Assembly (NCBI GenBank): GCA_910586515.1
Contig: CAJUGL010000014.1
Location: 39,163 to 62,384, forward strand
Reading direction: 5' to 3'
DNA from: an uncultured Acetatifactor sp.
Lineage (GTDB): Bacteria > Bacillota > Clostridia > Lachnospirales > Lachnospiraceae
DNA: 23,222 bases
A program made the position numbers and the translations under genes. Positions within the stretch are counted from its first letter, which is position 1. Every line of letters starts with the position of its first letter. This document shows, one piece after another, positions 1 to 6,491 of the stretch. The notes under the pieces are model-generated. The model searched no databases and had not been told where the DNA came from. It worked only from the letters and a program-made list of their open reading frames with translations.

Positions 1-246
1 TTCTCCTTCTCCGGACGTTCCGTCGCTTCCCTGAGATTCTCCCTCTCCGGACGCTTCGCCGCTTCCTTCCTGGTTTTCTCCCTCTCCGGACACTGCTCCG
101 GTCTCTTCGCCCTCAGCCGCGCTTTCTCCTGATGCTGCCGCACTTTCTTCAGGCAGCTCCGCCGCCGTCAGCGTGACCCCCGAATTCATTGCAAGGACCA
201 ACGCCAGACATACCGCCGGTACGGCTCTTCCTTTTTTTCTCCTCAT
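1..246 (-). CDS. Secreted Gly/Ser/Glu-rich protein, N-terminal 82 residues only
   Basis: Partial gene running off the left edge; only the first 82 codons are visible. The start ATG (244-246) overlaps the TGA of the upstream acyltransferase as ATGA, and a GGGAG ribosome site lies about 9 bases upstream inside that gene, so the two are translationally coupled. Residues 1-29 look like a Sec signal peptide: a basic MRRKKGR start, a hydrophobic core and an Ala-rich cleavage region near TAAEL. After it comes a low-complexity acidic linker with three SGEGE units, mirrored in the DNA by repeated CTCTCCGGA-type blocks. Such linkers usually separate the signal peptide from an extracellular domain, which is not in the window, so the function is unknown. 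Coupling to a membrane acyltransferase suggests a cell-envelope role, but that is inference. Confidence 0.75.
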   Translation of the reverse strand, partial: MRRKKGRAVPAVCLALVLAMNSGVTLTAAELPEESAAASGESAAEGEETGAVSGEGENQEGSGEASGEGESQGSDGTSGEGE

Positions 247-1316
247 TCTCTATACTCCCTTCTTAAGTTTAACTGTTTGACTCTTCTGGTCAACCCTCTG
301 GACAGCCTCCGGGCCGGCTCCTCCACCAGCCTCTCACTGGCCACCGCCAGCACTCCCGCAGGCACCAATCCCACCAACAGCACCGCATTTGTCCGCAAAG
401 GCATACTTCGTTTCCACATCCAGGATATCAGAAGCTGCTGAATAAAAAATCCGTACAGGTACAGTCCATAGGAGAACTCCAGTCTCGTCCTGAGTCCCGG
501 CAGGCTTCCCAGCGGTTTCTCACAAAACGCAAACGAGAAGACCATATAGGGAATGACCAGAAAAGACAACACCGTTCCCGCCGCATCGCCCCAGGGCCAG
601 TTCTGACCTATAATATACAGTACCAGAGCAGCCTGCAGATTCCATCCCCGCTTAATCTCCAGGGTGGACACCAGGCTCCCCAGAAAATAGTACGGAACCA
701 CCTCCAGGGCCTGTCCCAGATCAATGCCGTATACTACCATCCGCCATTCCGGAATGGCAATATGCTTCCAGGCAGAGGCACTGCAGACCAGCGCGGTCAA
801 CACCAGATGCCACCTTCCCCCGCCCCTTCTGCCGATTTCGTAGACTGCCGGAATGATCAGATACATCATAAATTCCACCGGAAGACTCCAAAGAGACCCG
901 TTCACCGCAGTGGAAACCGGATTCTCCTCAAAAACTCCCGGCAAGGCATAACTAATATACAGAAAAATGTTTTTCAGATAACTCCATGTGCGGGAATCCG
1001 TAAAATATTGGGTCAGTCCGCAGGAGGAAACCATTGGCCCCAGCACAAATACAGTCAGCACAATACAGACCGCAAGAGCCGGAAAAATCCGAAAAACGCG
1101 GCGGATCAAATAGCAGAGATAGTCAGGATCCCTCTTCCAGCTCTCCGTGATCAGGTATCCGCCCACCGTAAAAAACAGCAGTATGCCCATCCTGTGGGGG
1201 GCAGAGCCCATAAACACCGGCGCCGCTCTTCCCGTGAGGACAAATGCATGTCCGGCCAGAACCAGAAGCGCCGCCATAAGCCGGACAAGGTTGAAATTAT
1301 TCCCTCTTCGATTCAT
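243..1316 (-). CDS. Membrane acyltransferase, acyltransferase-3 (OafA-like) family
   Basis: 357-residue polytopic membrane protein with about ten hydrophobic segments. The N-terminus (NNFNLVRLMAALLVLAGH) matches the first helix of acyltransferase-3 proteins, with the family's conserved His at residue 23. A central GSLWSLPVEFMMY segment and a C-terminal VEEPARR stretch are also typical of the family. Members transfer acyl groups, often acetyl, from cytoplasmic donors to sugars of exopolysaccharide, peptidoglycan or wall polymers across the membrane. Substrate cannot be told from sequence. The start at 1316 has a GAGAGAAG ribosome site. A strong promoter lies upstream (1429-1457), giving an untranslated leader of about 105 bases. 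The stop overlaps the start of the secreted protein downstream, so the two form one transcription unit. Length is normal for the family; no lesions seen. Confidence 0.88.
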   Translation of the reverse strand: MNRRGNNFNLVRLMAALLVLAGHAFVLTGRAAPVFMGSAPHRMGILLFFTVGGYLITESWKRDPDYLCYLIRRVFRIFPALAVCIVLTVFVLGPMVSSCGLTQYFTDSRTWSYLKNIFLYISYALPGVFEENPVSTAVNGSLWSLPVEFMMYLIIPAVYEIGRRGGGRWHLVLTALVCSASAWKHIAIPEWRMVVYGIDLGQALEVVPYYFLGSLVSTLEIKRGWNLQAALVLYIIGQNWPWGDAAGTVLSFLVIPYMVFSFAFCEKPLGSLPGLRTRLEFSYGLYLYGFFIQQLLISWMWKRSMPLRTNAVLLVGLVPAGVLAVASERLVEEPARRLSRGLTRRVKQLNLRREYRE

Positions 1317-1342
1317 ATGTATCTTCTCTCAACTTCAATGAG

Positions 1343-1414
1343 CCTTCCTGTAATTCTGATATGGCTTTCACCGGTTCCGGCGGACCTTCCCGTAATTCTG
1401 ATGGAATCCGCCGG
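1343..1414 (-). repeat. Direct repeat plus inverted repeat in the acyltransferase leader
   Basis: An 18-base segment (1343-1360) recurs at 1385-1402 with one mismatch, period 42 bases. An 8-bp perfect inverted repeat, CCGGCGGA (1377-1384) and TCCGCCGG (1407-1414), overlaps the second copy. Both lie in the predicted untranslated leader and could form a hairpin there. No U-run follows, so it does not look like an intrinsic terminator. Confidence 0.45.
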
Positions 1415-1428
1415 CTTTCCCGTATTTC

Positions 1429-1457
1429 ATCATACATAATTTGCCGGGATATGTCAA
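1429..1457 (-). promoter_or_regulatory. Sigma-A promoter of the acyltransferase unit
   Basis: On the minus strand TTGACA (1452-1457) and TATGAT (1429-1434) are separated by exactly 17 bases, close to the vegetative consensus. Transcription should begin near 1422. It separates the acyltransferase/secreted-protein pair from carB, whose stop is at 1489. Confidence 0.7.
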
Positions 1458-1488
1458 TAAAATGATACCTGGCAGCAGCCTAAGTCTA

Positions 1489-4400
1489 CTATCTGATCAG
1501 AGAATGAAGCGCCTGAAGGGAGTGAACCTCTCCGTTGCCTGCCTTCTGCACATGAAGAATGCCCTCCGCTGTGGCTCTGGCTGCGGCGATGGTAGTCATA
1601 TAGGGAATCTTTCCCTTGATGGCCGCCTTCCGCAGATAGCTGTCGTCATACTCACTGTCATCCCCAACGGGAGAATTGATGATCAGGTCAATCTCACCGT
1701 TGGTAATCAGATCCAGCAGATTAGGCCTGCCCTCATAGAGCTTCTTCACCCGCTCCGCCTGGATTCCCGCTTCGTTCAGCAGAGCGCAGGTGGTGCCGGT
1801 AGCCAGGATCCGGAACCCGGCCTTTCGAAAGGCTTCTCCCACCTCCGCCACCTCAGCTTTATCCCTGCGGTTTACACTGATCAGCACTGTGCCCCTCAAA
1901 GGCAGCCTGGTCTGGGTGGCCTCCTGGGCCTTGAAGAAAGCCTCTCCCGCGGAAGCGGACAGTCCCAGCACTTCCCCTGTGGAACGCATCTCCGGCCCCA
2001 GAATCGGATCTACCTCCGGGAACATATTGAAGGGGAACACCGCCTCCTTGACGCCGTAGTAGGGAATATGCCGTTCCTTTAATCCTGGCACGGGAGAAGG
2101 TCTTCCTGTGATCTCCGCAGTGATGATCTCCGTGGCCAGCGGAACCATCCGGATATTGCAGACCTTGGACACCAGCGGAACCGTACGGGAGGCTCTGGGA
2201 TTGGCCTCCAGCACATACACCCTGTCGTTCTCAATGGCATACTGCATGTTCATCAGCCCCCGCACATGCATCTCCTCGGCTATTTTCCGGGTGTATTCCT
2301 TGATGGTCCTTACATTTTCCTCCGAAATATGCCTGGAAGGAATCATGCAGGCAGAGTCGCCGGAATGAATTCCCGCCAGCTCGATATGCTCCATGACTGC
2401 GGGCACAAAGGCATGAGCGCCGTCGCTGATGGCATCCGCCTCGCACTCCATGGCATGATTCAGGAATCTGTCGATCAGAATAGGCCGATCCGGAGTCACT
2501 CCCACCGCCGCCTTCATATAGCCTGTCAGACTCTCGTCATTATACACTACCTCCATGCCCCGGCCTCCCAGCACATAAGACGGTCTGACCATCACGGGAT
2601 AGCCGATTCGACGGGCAATTTCCAAAGCCTCCTCCACCGTAGCGGCCATTCCCGATTCCGGCATGGGAATCTCCAGTTTATCCATCATGGCCCGGAACAG
2701 GTCACGATCCTCCGCCAAATCGATCACTGCAGGAGACGTACCCAGAATACGCACCCCGCATTTTTCCAGGTCCGCCGTCAGGTTCAGAGGAGTCTGGCCG
2801 CCGAACTGGGCGATGACTCCCACCGGCTTCTCCTTCCGGTAAATGCTCAGCACATCCTCCAGGGTCAGCGGCTCAAAATAGAGCTTGTCGGAAGTATCAT
2901 AGTCCGTAGAGACAGTCTCCGGATTACAGTTCACAATAATGGTTTCAAAGCCCAGCTTCTTCAGCGCCAGAGAAGCATGCACACAGCAATAGTCGAATTC
3001 AATGCCCTGCCCGATGCGGTTCGGACCGCCTCCCAGGATCATCACCTTGGGCTTGTCCGTCCGGACAGGATTTCGGTCCGGAGCATTGTAAGTGGAATAA
3101 TAATAAGCGCTGTCCGGCGTGCCGCTTACATGGACGCCCTCCCAGCATTCCTCCACGCCAAGGGCCAGTCGGCGCTCCCTGATCTCCTGTTCCGGCACTT
3201 CCAGCAGAATACTGAGATATTTATCCGAAAAGCCGTCTTTTTTCGCCCGGATTAGTGTATCATCTGCAGGAAGCTCTCCTCTGTGGGCCGACAGCGCGGT
3301 CTCTTCCTCCGCCAATTCCTTCATCTGTTGGATAAACCATTTTTTGACACGGGTGATTTCGTGAATCTCTTCTACGGACACCCCTTTTTTCAACGCCTCG
3401 TACATGATAAAGTGCCGTTCGCTGGAAGGGGTCAGCAGCATTCGAAGAAGCTGTTCCGCGCTTTTCTCCTCCAGCTTCTCCACCTTTCCCAGACCATATC
3501 TGCCGGTTTCCAGAGAGCGGATTGCCTTCTGGAAAGCTTCCTTGTAATTCTTGCCGATGCTCATTACCTCGCCCACGGCCCGCATCTGTGTGCCCAGCTT
3601 ATCTTCCACGCCCTTGAACTTCTCAAACGCCCATCGGGCAAATTTAATCACCACATAATCGCCGTCCGGTACATATTTATCCAATGCACCGTATTTTCCG
3701 CAGGGAATATCTTTAAGCGTCAGCCCCGCCGCCAGCATTGCGCTCACCATGGCAATGGGGAAACCCGTAGCCTTGGAAGCCAGAGCGGAGGAACGGGAAG
3801 TTCTGGGATTGATTTCTATGACAATGATTCTGTCGCTCACCGGGTCATGGGCAAACTGCACATTGGTGCCGCCGATGACCTGAACGCTCTCCACAATACG
3901 ATAAGCCTGCTCCTGAAGCCGCTTCTGCAATTCCTCCGAGATGGTGAGCATGGGCGCGGCACAGAAGGAATCGCCCGTGTGCACCCCCAGGGGATCGATA
4001 TTTTCGATAAAGCATACCGTGATCATATTACCTTCCGCGTCCCGCACCACTTCCAGCTCCAGCTCCTCCCAGCCCAGAATGGATTCCTCCACCAGAACCT
4101 GTCCCACCAGAGAAGCCTGCAGACCTCTGGCACAGACCGTCCGCAGTTCGTCTTTATTATAGACCAGTCCGCCTCCGGCGCCGCCCATGGTATAGGCGGG
4201 CCGCAGTACCACCGGATACTTCAGGCTGTCCGCGATCTGCAGCGCCTCCTCCACGGTGTAAGCCACCTGACTTCTGGCCATTTCAATGCCCAGCTCATTC
4301 ATGGCCTTTTTAAATTCAATCCGGTCCTCCCCGCGCTCAATGGCATCCACCTGGACACCGATGACTTTCACCTGGTATTTATCCAGAATTCCGGCGCCGG

Positions 4401-4707
4401 CCAGCTCCGCACAGAGATTCAGTCCCGACTGTCCGCCCAGATTGGGCAGAAGCGCGTCCGGCCGCTCTTTTGCGATAATCTGCTCCAGCCGCTCCTTATT
4501 TAAAGGCTCGATATAAGTCACATCTGCCATCTCCGGATCGGTCATAATGGTTGCTGGATTAGAATTTACCAATACGATTTCGTAGCCCAGCTTTCTCAGC
4601 GCCTTGCAGGCCTGTGTGCCGGAATAATCGAACTCACAGGCCTGACCGATAATAATGGGCCCCGAACCTATGATAAGTACTTTATGAATGTCGGTTCTCT
4701 GTGGCAT
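1489..4707 (-). CDS. carB: Carbamoyl-phosphate synthase large subunit
   Basis: 1072 residues, the full length of the family. CarB makes carbamoyl phosphate from bicarbonate, ammonia delivered by the small subunit's glutaminase, and two ATP, feeding pyrimidine and arginine synthesis in the cytoplasm. The two homologous halves are visible: residues about 8-400 start with KVLIIGSGPIIIGQACEFDY, and the second half near residue 555 with KVMILGGGPNRIGQGIEFDY. Each carries an ATP-grasp domain; an oligomerisation region lies between. The last ~135 residues are the MGS-like allosteric domain (FRILATGTTCALL, NLLDLITNGEIDLIIN). The start at 4707 has a perfect AGGAGG site. The small-subunit gene carA is not adjacent on either side: upstream is a 470-base non-coding region and downstream an unrelated promoter. 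CarA must be encoded elsewhere. A promoter and a palindrome lie just upstream. Confidence 0.97.
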   Translation of the reverse strand: MPQRTDIHKVLIIGSGPIIIGQACEFDYSGTQACKALRKLGYEIVLVNSNPATIMTDPEMADVTYIEPLNKERLEQIIAKERPDALLPNLGGQSGLNLCAELAGAGILDKYQVKVIGVQVDAIERGEDRIEFKKAMNELGIEMARSQVAYTVEEALQIADSLKYPVVLRPAYTMGGAGGGLVYNKDELRTVCARGLQASLVGQVLVEESILGWEELELEVVRDAEGNMITVCFIENIDPLGVHTGDSFCAAPMLTISEELQKRLQEQAYRIVESVQVIGGTNVQFAHDPVSDRIIVIEINPRTSRSSALASKATGFPIAMVSAMLAAGLTLKDIPCGKYGALDKYVPDGDYVVIKFARWAFEKFKGVEDKLGTQMRAVGEVMSIGKNYKEAFQKAIRSLETGRYGLGKVEKLEEKSAEQLLRMLLTPSSERHFIMYEALKKGVSVEEIHEITRVKKWFIQQMKELAEEETALSAHRGELPADDTLIRAKKDGFSDKYLSILLEVPEQEIRERRLALGVEECWEGVHVSGTPDSAYYYSTYNAPDRNPVRTDKPKVMILGGGPNRIGQGIEFDYCCVHASLALKKLGFETIIVNCNPETVSTDYDTSDKLYFEPLTLEDVLSIYRKEKPVGVIAQFGGQTPLNLTADLEKCGVRILGTSPAVIDLAEDRDLFRAMMDKLEIPMPESGMAATVEEALEIARRIGYPVMVRPSYVLGGRGMEVVYNDESLTGYMKAAVGVTPDRPILIDRFLNHAMECEADAISDGAHAFVPAVMEHIELAGIHSGDSACMIPSRHISEENVRTIKEYTRKIAEEMHVRGLMNMQYAIENDRVYVLEANPRASRTVPLVSKVCNIRMVPLATEIITAEITGRPSPVPGLKERHIPYYGVKEAVFPFNMFPEVDPILGPEMRSTGEVLGLSASAGEAFFKAQEATQTRLPLRGTVLISVNRRDKAEVAEVGEAFRKAGFRILATGTTCALLNEAGIQAERVKKLYEGRPNLLDLITNGEIDLIINSPVGDDSEYDDSYLRKAAIKGKIPYMTTIAAARATAEGILHVQKAGNGEVHSLQALHSLIR

Positions 4708-4733
4708 AGTATAACCTCCTGGTTTTTTATGGC

Positions 4734-4746
4734 TGTCCCGGGGACA
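4734..4746. promoter_or_regulatory. 13-bp palindrome at the predicted carB transcription start
   Basis: TGTCCCGGGGACA reads the same on both strands except for its central base (6-bp arms). It covers about +1 to +13 of the predicted carB transcript. That position suits a repressor site, but no regulator is identified, and a short RNA hairpin is the alternative. Confidence 0.35.
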
Positions 4747-4753
4747 TCAATTC

Positions 4754-4781
4754 ATTTTATCATAAGTCGACGGGTTTTCAA
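4754..4781 (-). promoter_or_regulatory. Promoter of carB
   Basis: Minus-strand TTGAAA (4776-4781), a 16-base spacer and TAAAAT (4754-4759). This predicts transcription from about 4747 and a leader of about 40 bases ending in the AGGAGG site of carB. Confidence 0.55.
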
Positions 4782-4810
4782 ATAAGGAATTAGAAAAAAT
4801 TAATCGGATG

Positions 4811-5095
4811 AACACCCGCAAGTTACTGTTCACTCCGTTCACAGTAACTGATGCACACAAAATGAGCAAAGTACGCTCATTTTGGCGCCTGCTGTCTCGT
4901 GATTTTCGTGCAAAATACGCACGAAAACACTTCGCGGAGGCACCTGTGAACAGTAACACCCGCAAGCCTCGCAAAATTGTACAGGGCGCAAATTGCAGAG
5001 GACGCAAATTGCAGAGGGCGCAAATTGCAGAGGACGCAATTTTGACTTCGCGAGAGGGGCTGTCTGAACTGTTACACCTGAACTGCTGCAGCCCC
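4811..5095. repeat. Composite intergenic repeat region (hairpins, direct and tandem repeats)
   Basis: The 470 bases between the carB and binding-protein starts hold no convincing gene. Visible structure: AACACCCGCAAG at 4811-4822 and again at 4955-4966; TTACTGTTCAC at 4823-4833 with its inverted copy at 4946-4956; GTTACTGT (4822-4829) paired with ACAGTAAC (4841-4848); a 10-bp perfect hairpin with arms 4858-4867 and 4875-4884; a 9-bp hairpin with arms 4903-4911 and 4919-4927, extendable by 3 bp with one bulge; then a 16-bp tandem array; and GGGGCTG (5056-5062) paired with CAGCCCC (5089-5095). The two central hairpins share the core GCAAARTACGC but have different stems. This resembles a dispersed intergenic repeat or a structured RNA; which one cannot be decided here. 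Confidence 0.7.
4985..5040. repeat. 16-bp tandem repeat, about 3.5 copies
   Basis: Units at 4985-5000, 5001-5016, 5017-5032 and a half unit from 5033 read GRCGCAAATTGCAGAG, with the second base alternating G, A, G, A. Each unit contains the near-palindrome GCAAATTGC. The array is flanked by CAAAATTG (4972-4979) and its inverted copy CAATTTTG (5037-5044), so the whole block can form a large stem. There are no spacers between units, so it is not a CRISPR array. Confidence 0.75.
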
Positions 5096-5105
5096 AAAAA
5101 CCGCA

Positions 5106-5134
5106 TTGCAAAAAAAACCGGATAATGGTAAAAT
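5106..5134 (+). promoter_or_regulatory. Promoter of the solute-binding protein gene
   Basis: TTGCAA (5106-5111), a 17-base spacer and TAAAAT (5129-5134) lie 43 bases before the chosen start codon. The spacing is ideal for vegetative RNA polymerase. Confidence 0.6.
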
Positions 5135-5177
5135 ATTAAGGAAAACAAACGAAATATTTTAAATTATGGAGCGTATT

Positions 5178-6425
5178 ATGAAGCATAAAAAGAATCTGTA
5201 TCTTCCGGCCCTTTTCCTGCTGTCCGCATCCCTGTCCGGCTGTCAGAGTCCGGCTCAGACCTCCTCCCCGGAGGAGGCATCCCAATCCGCTTCCGGCCCG
5301 GTAAATCTTACGGTCTGGAGCGCCGAAGAAGACGAAGAACTGCTCCGTCAGATTATTGACGGATTTGAAGACCGGTACCGGAACGAGGCTGAATTCCGGA
5401 TTACCTGGCAGCCCCAGAGCGAGAGCCACTGCATGGACGCGCTGATGGGAGATCTGGAAAACGGCGCGGATGTATTTGCTTTCGCGGACGATCAGCTGAA
5501 CACTCTGGTGGCGGCAGGCGCCCTGGAACCGGTAGAAAATGAGGAAGCCCTGCGGGCGGCCAACCTGCCCGAGTCAGTCTTTGCCGCGTCGGTAAAGGAC
5601 ACCCTCTACGCCTACCCCCTCACCGCAGACAACGGATATTTTCTTTATTATAATAAGAATTACTTCTCTGAGGAAGACATTCTCTCCTGGGACCGCATGC
5701 TGGCCGTTGCCGCCCAACAGGGCAAAAAAGTCTCCATGGAATGGTCCTCCGGATGGTATGTCTACTCCTTCTTCGGCAACACGGGACTCACGCTTGGGCT
5801 GAATGACGACGGCATCACCAACTACTGCACCTGGAACGACACGGAAGGCGCCATCCGGGGAACCGATGTGGCAAAGGCCATGGCAGCCATGGCAAAAAAT
5901 CCGGGCTTTATCAGCACGGACGACGCGGGCTTCCTGGAAGGCGTCCAAAACGGCACCATCATCGCCGGTATCAGCGGCGTTTGGAATGCGGTACCCGTAG
6001 AGGAAGCCTGGGGCAGCGGATACGGCGCCTCCAGACTTCCCTCCTATACCTGCGCCGGACAGCAGGTTCAGATGGCCTCATTCTCCGGCTATAAACTTGT
6101 GGGCGTAAACGCTTACTCCAAAGAGCGGGAATGGGCCGCAAAACTGGCCGAATGGATTACCAATGAGGAGAACCAGGAACTGCGCTTCCGGCTCCGCGGC
6201 CAGGGGCCTTCCAACCGCAGCGCTGCCGCCTCTGAAGAGGTTCAGAATGCGCCTGCCATTGCCGCGCTTCTGGAACAGTCGGAATTCTCCTGCCTGCAGC
6301 GCATCGGCGGCAACTTCTGGGAACCGGTCACTGCCTTTACCACTGAACTCCTGGCCGATACCCCCTCCGGGAAAAGCCTTCAGGAACTGTTGGACAATAT
6401 GGTGGCCGACATTATCGCGCCGTAA
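5178..6425 (+). CDS. Extracellular solute-binding lipoprotein (MalE-like family 1)
   Basis: 415 residues. The lipobox LSGC puts the lipidated Cys at residue 22 after a KHKK basic start and a hydrophobic core. The mature part has the layout of family-1 sugar-binding proteins: VNLTVWSAEEDEELLRQIIDGFE at the start, a DVFAFADDQLNTLVAAGAL segment, a hinge near YAYPLTADNGYFLYYNK, and a C-terminal WAAKLAEWITNEENQ helix. It should bind a carbohydrate or similar solute outside the cell, anchored to the membrane. The start at 5178 is preferred because GGAG (5168-5171) is spaced 6 bases from it; the in-frame ATG at 5166 overlaps that site. No permease or ATPase genes flank it. The next gene, 66 bases downstream, is a chemoreceptor, which suggests the protein presents ligand to that receptor rather than to a transporter. 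Confidence 0.88.
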   Translation: MKHKKNLYLPALFLLSASLSGCQSPAQTSSPEEASQSASGPVNLTVWSAEEDEELLRQIIDGFEDRYRNEAEFRITWQPQSESHCMDALMGDLENGADVFAFADDQLNTLVAAGALEPVENEEALRAANLPESVFAASVKDTLYAYPLTADNGYFLYYNKNYFSEEDILSWDRMLAVAAQQGKKVSMEWSSGWYVYSFFGNTGLTLGLNDDGITNYCTWNDTEGAIRGTDVAKAMAAMAKNPGFISTDDAGFLEGVQNGTIIAGISGVWNAVPVEEAWGSGYGASRLPSYTCAGQQVQMASFSGYKLVGVNAYSKEREWAAKLAEWITNEENQELRFRLRGQGPSNRSAAASEEVQNAPAIAALLEQSEFSCLQRIGGNFWEPVTAFTTELLADTPSGKSLQELLDNMVADIIAP

Positions 6426-6491
6426 GTTCCCGCATCCGGATATGACGAAAAACATAACAGGTAAACAGTAACAGAAGGAGTACCCCCAATC

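Noticed and set aside
1297..1437. A 46-codon minus-strand frame (begins MYDEIRESRR) between carB and the acyltransferase
   Set aside because: Its ATG lies upstream of the predicted transcription start of the consensus promoter at 1429-1457, and it has no ribosome site. It also runs into the acyltransferase gene in another frame. The repeats in it are better read as leader structure.
3283..4503. A 406-codon plus-strand frame
   Set aside because: It is antisense to carB, which is full length and strongly conserved.
4985..5040. CRISPR array
   Set aside because: Units are 16 bp, directly adjacent with no spacers, and no cas genes are present.
4808..5125. A 105-codon plus-strand frame across the intergenic repeat region
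   Set aside because: It simply reads through the hairpins and the 16-bp tandem array, has no ribosome site and no domain-like composition.
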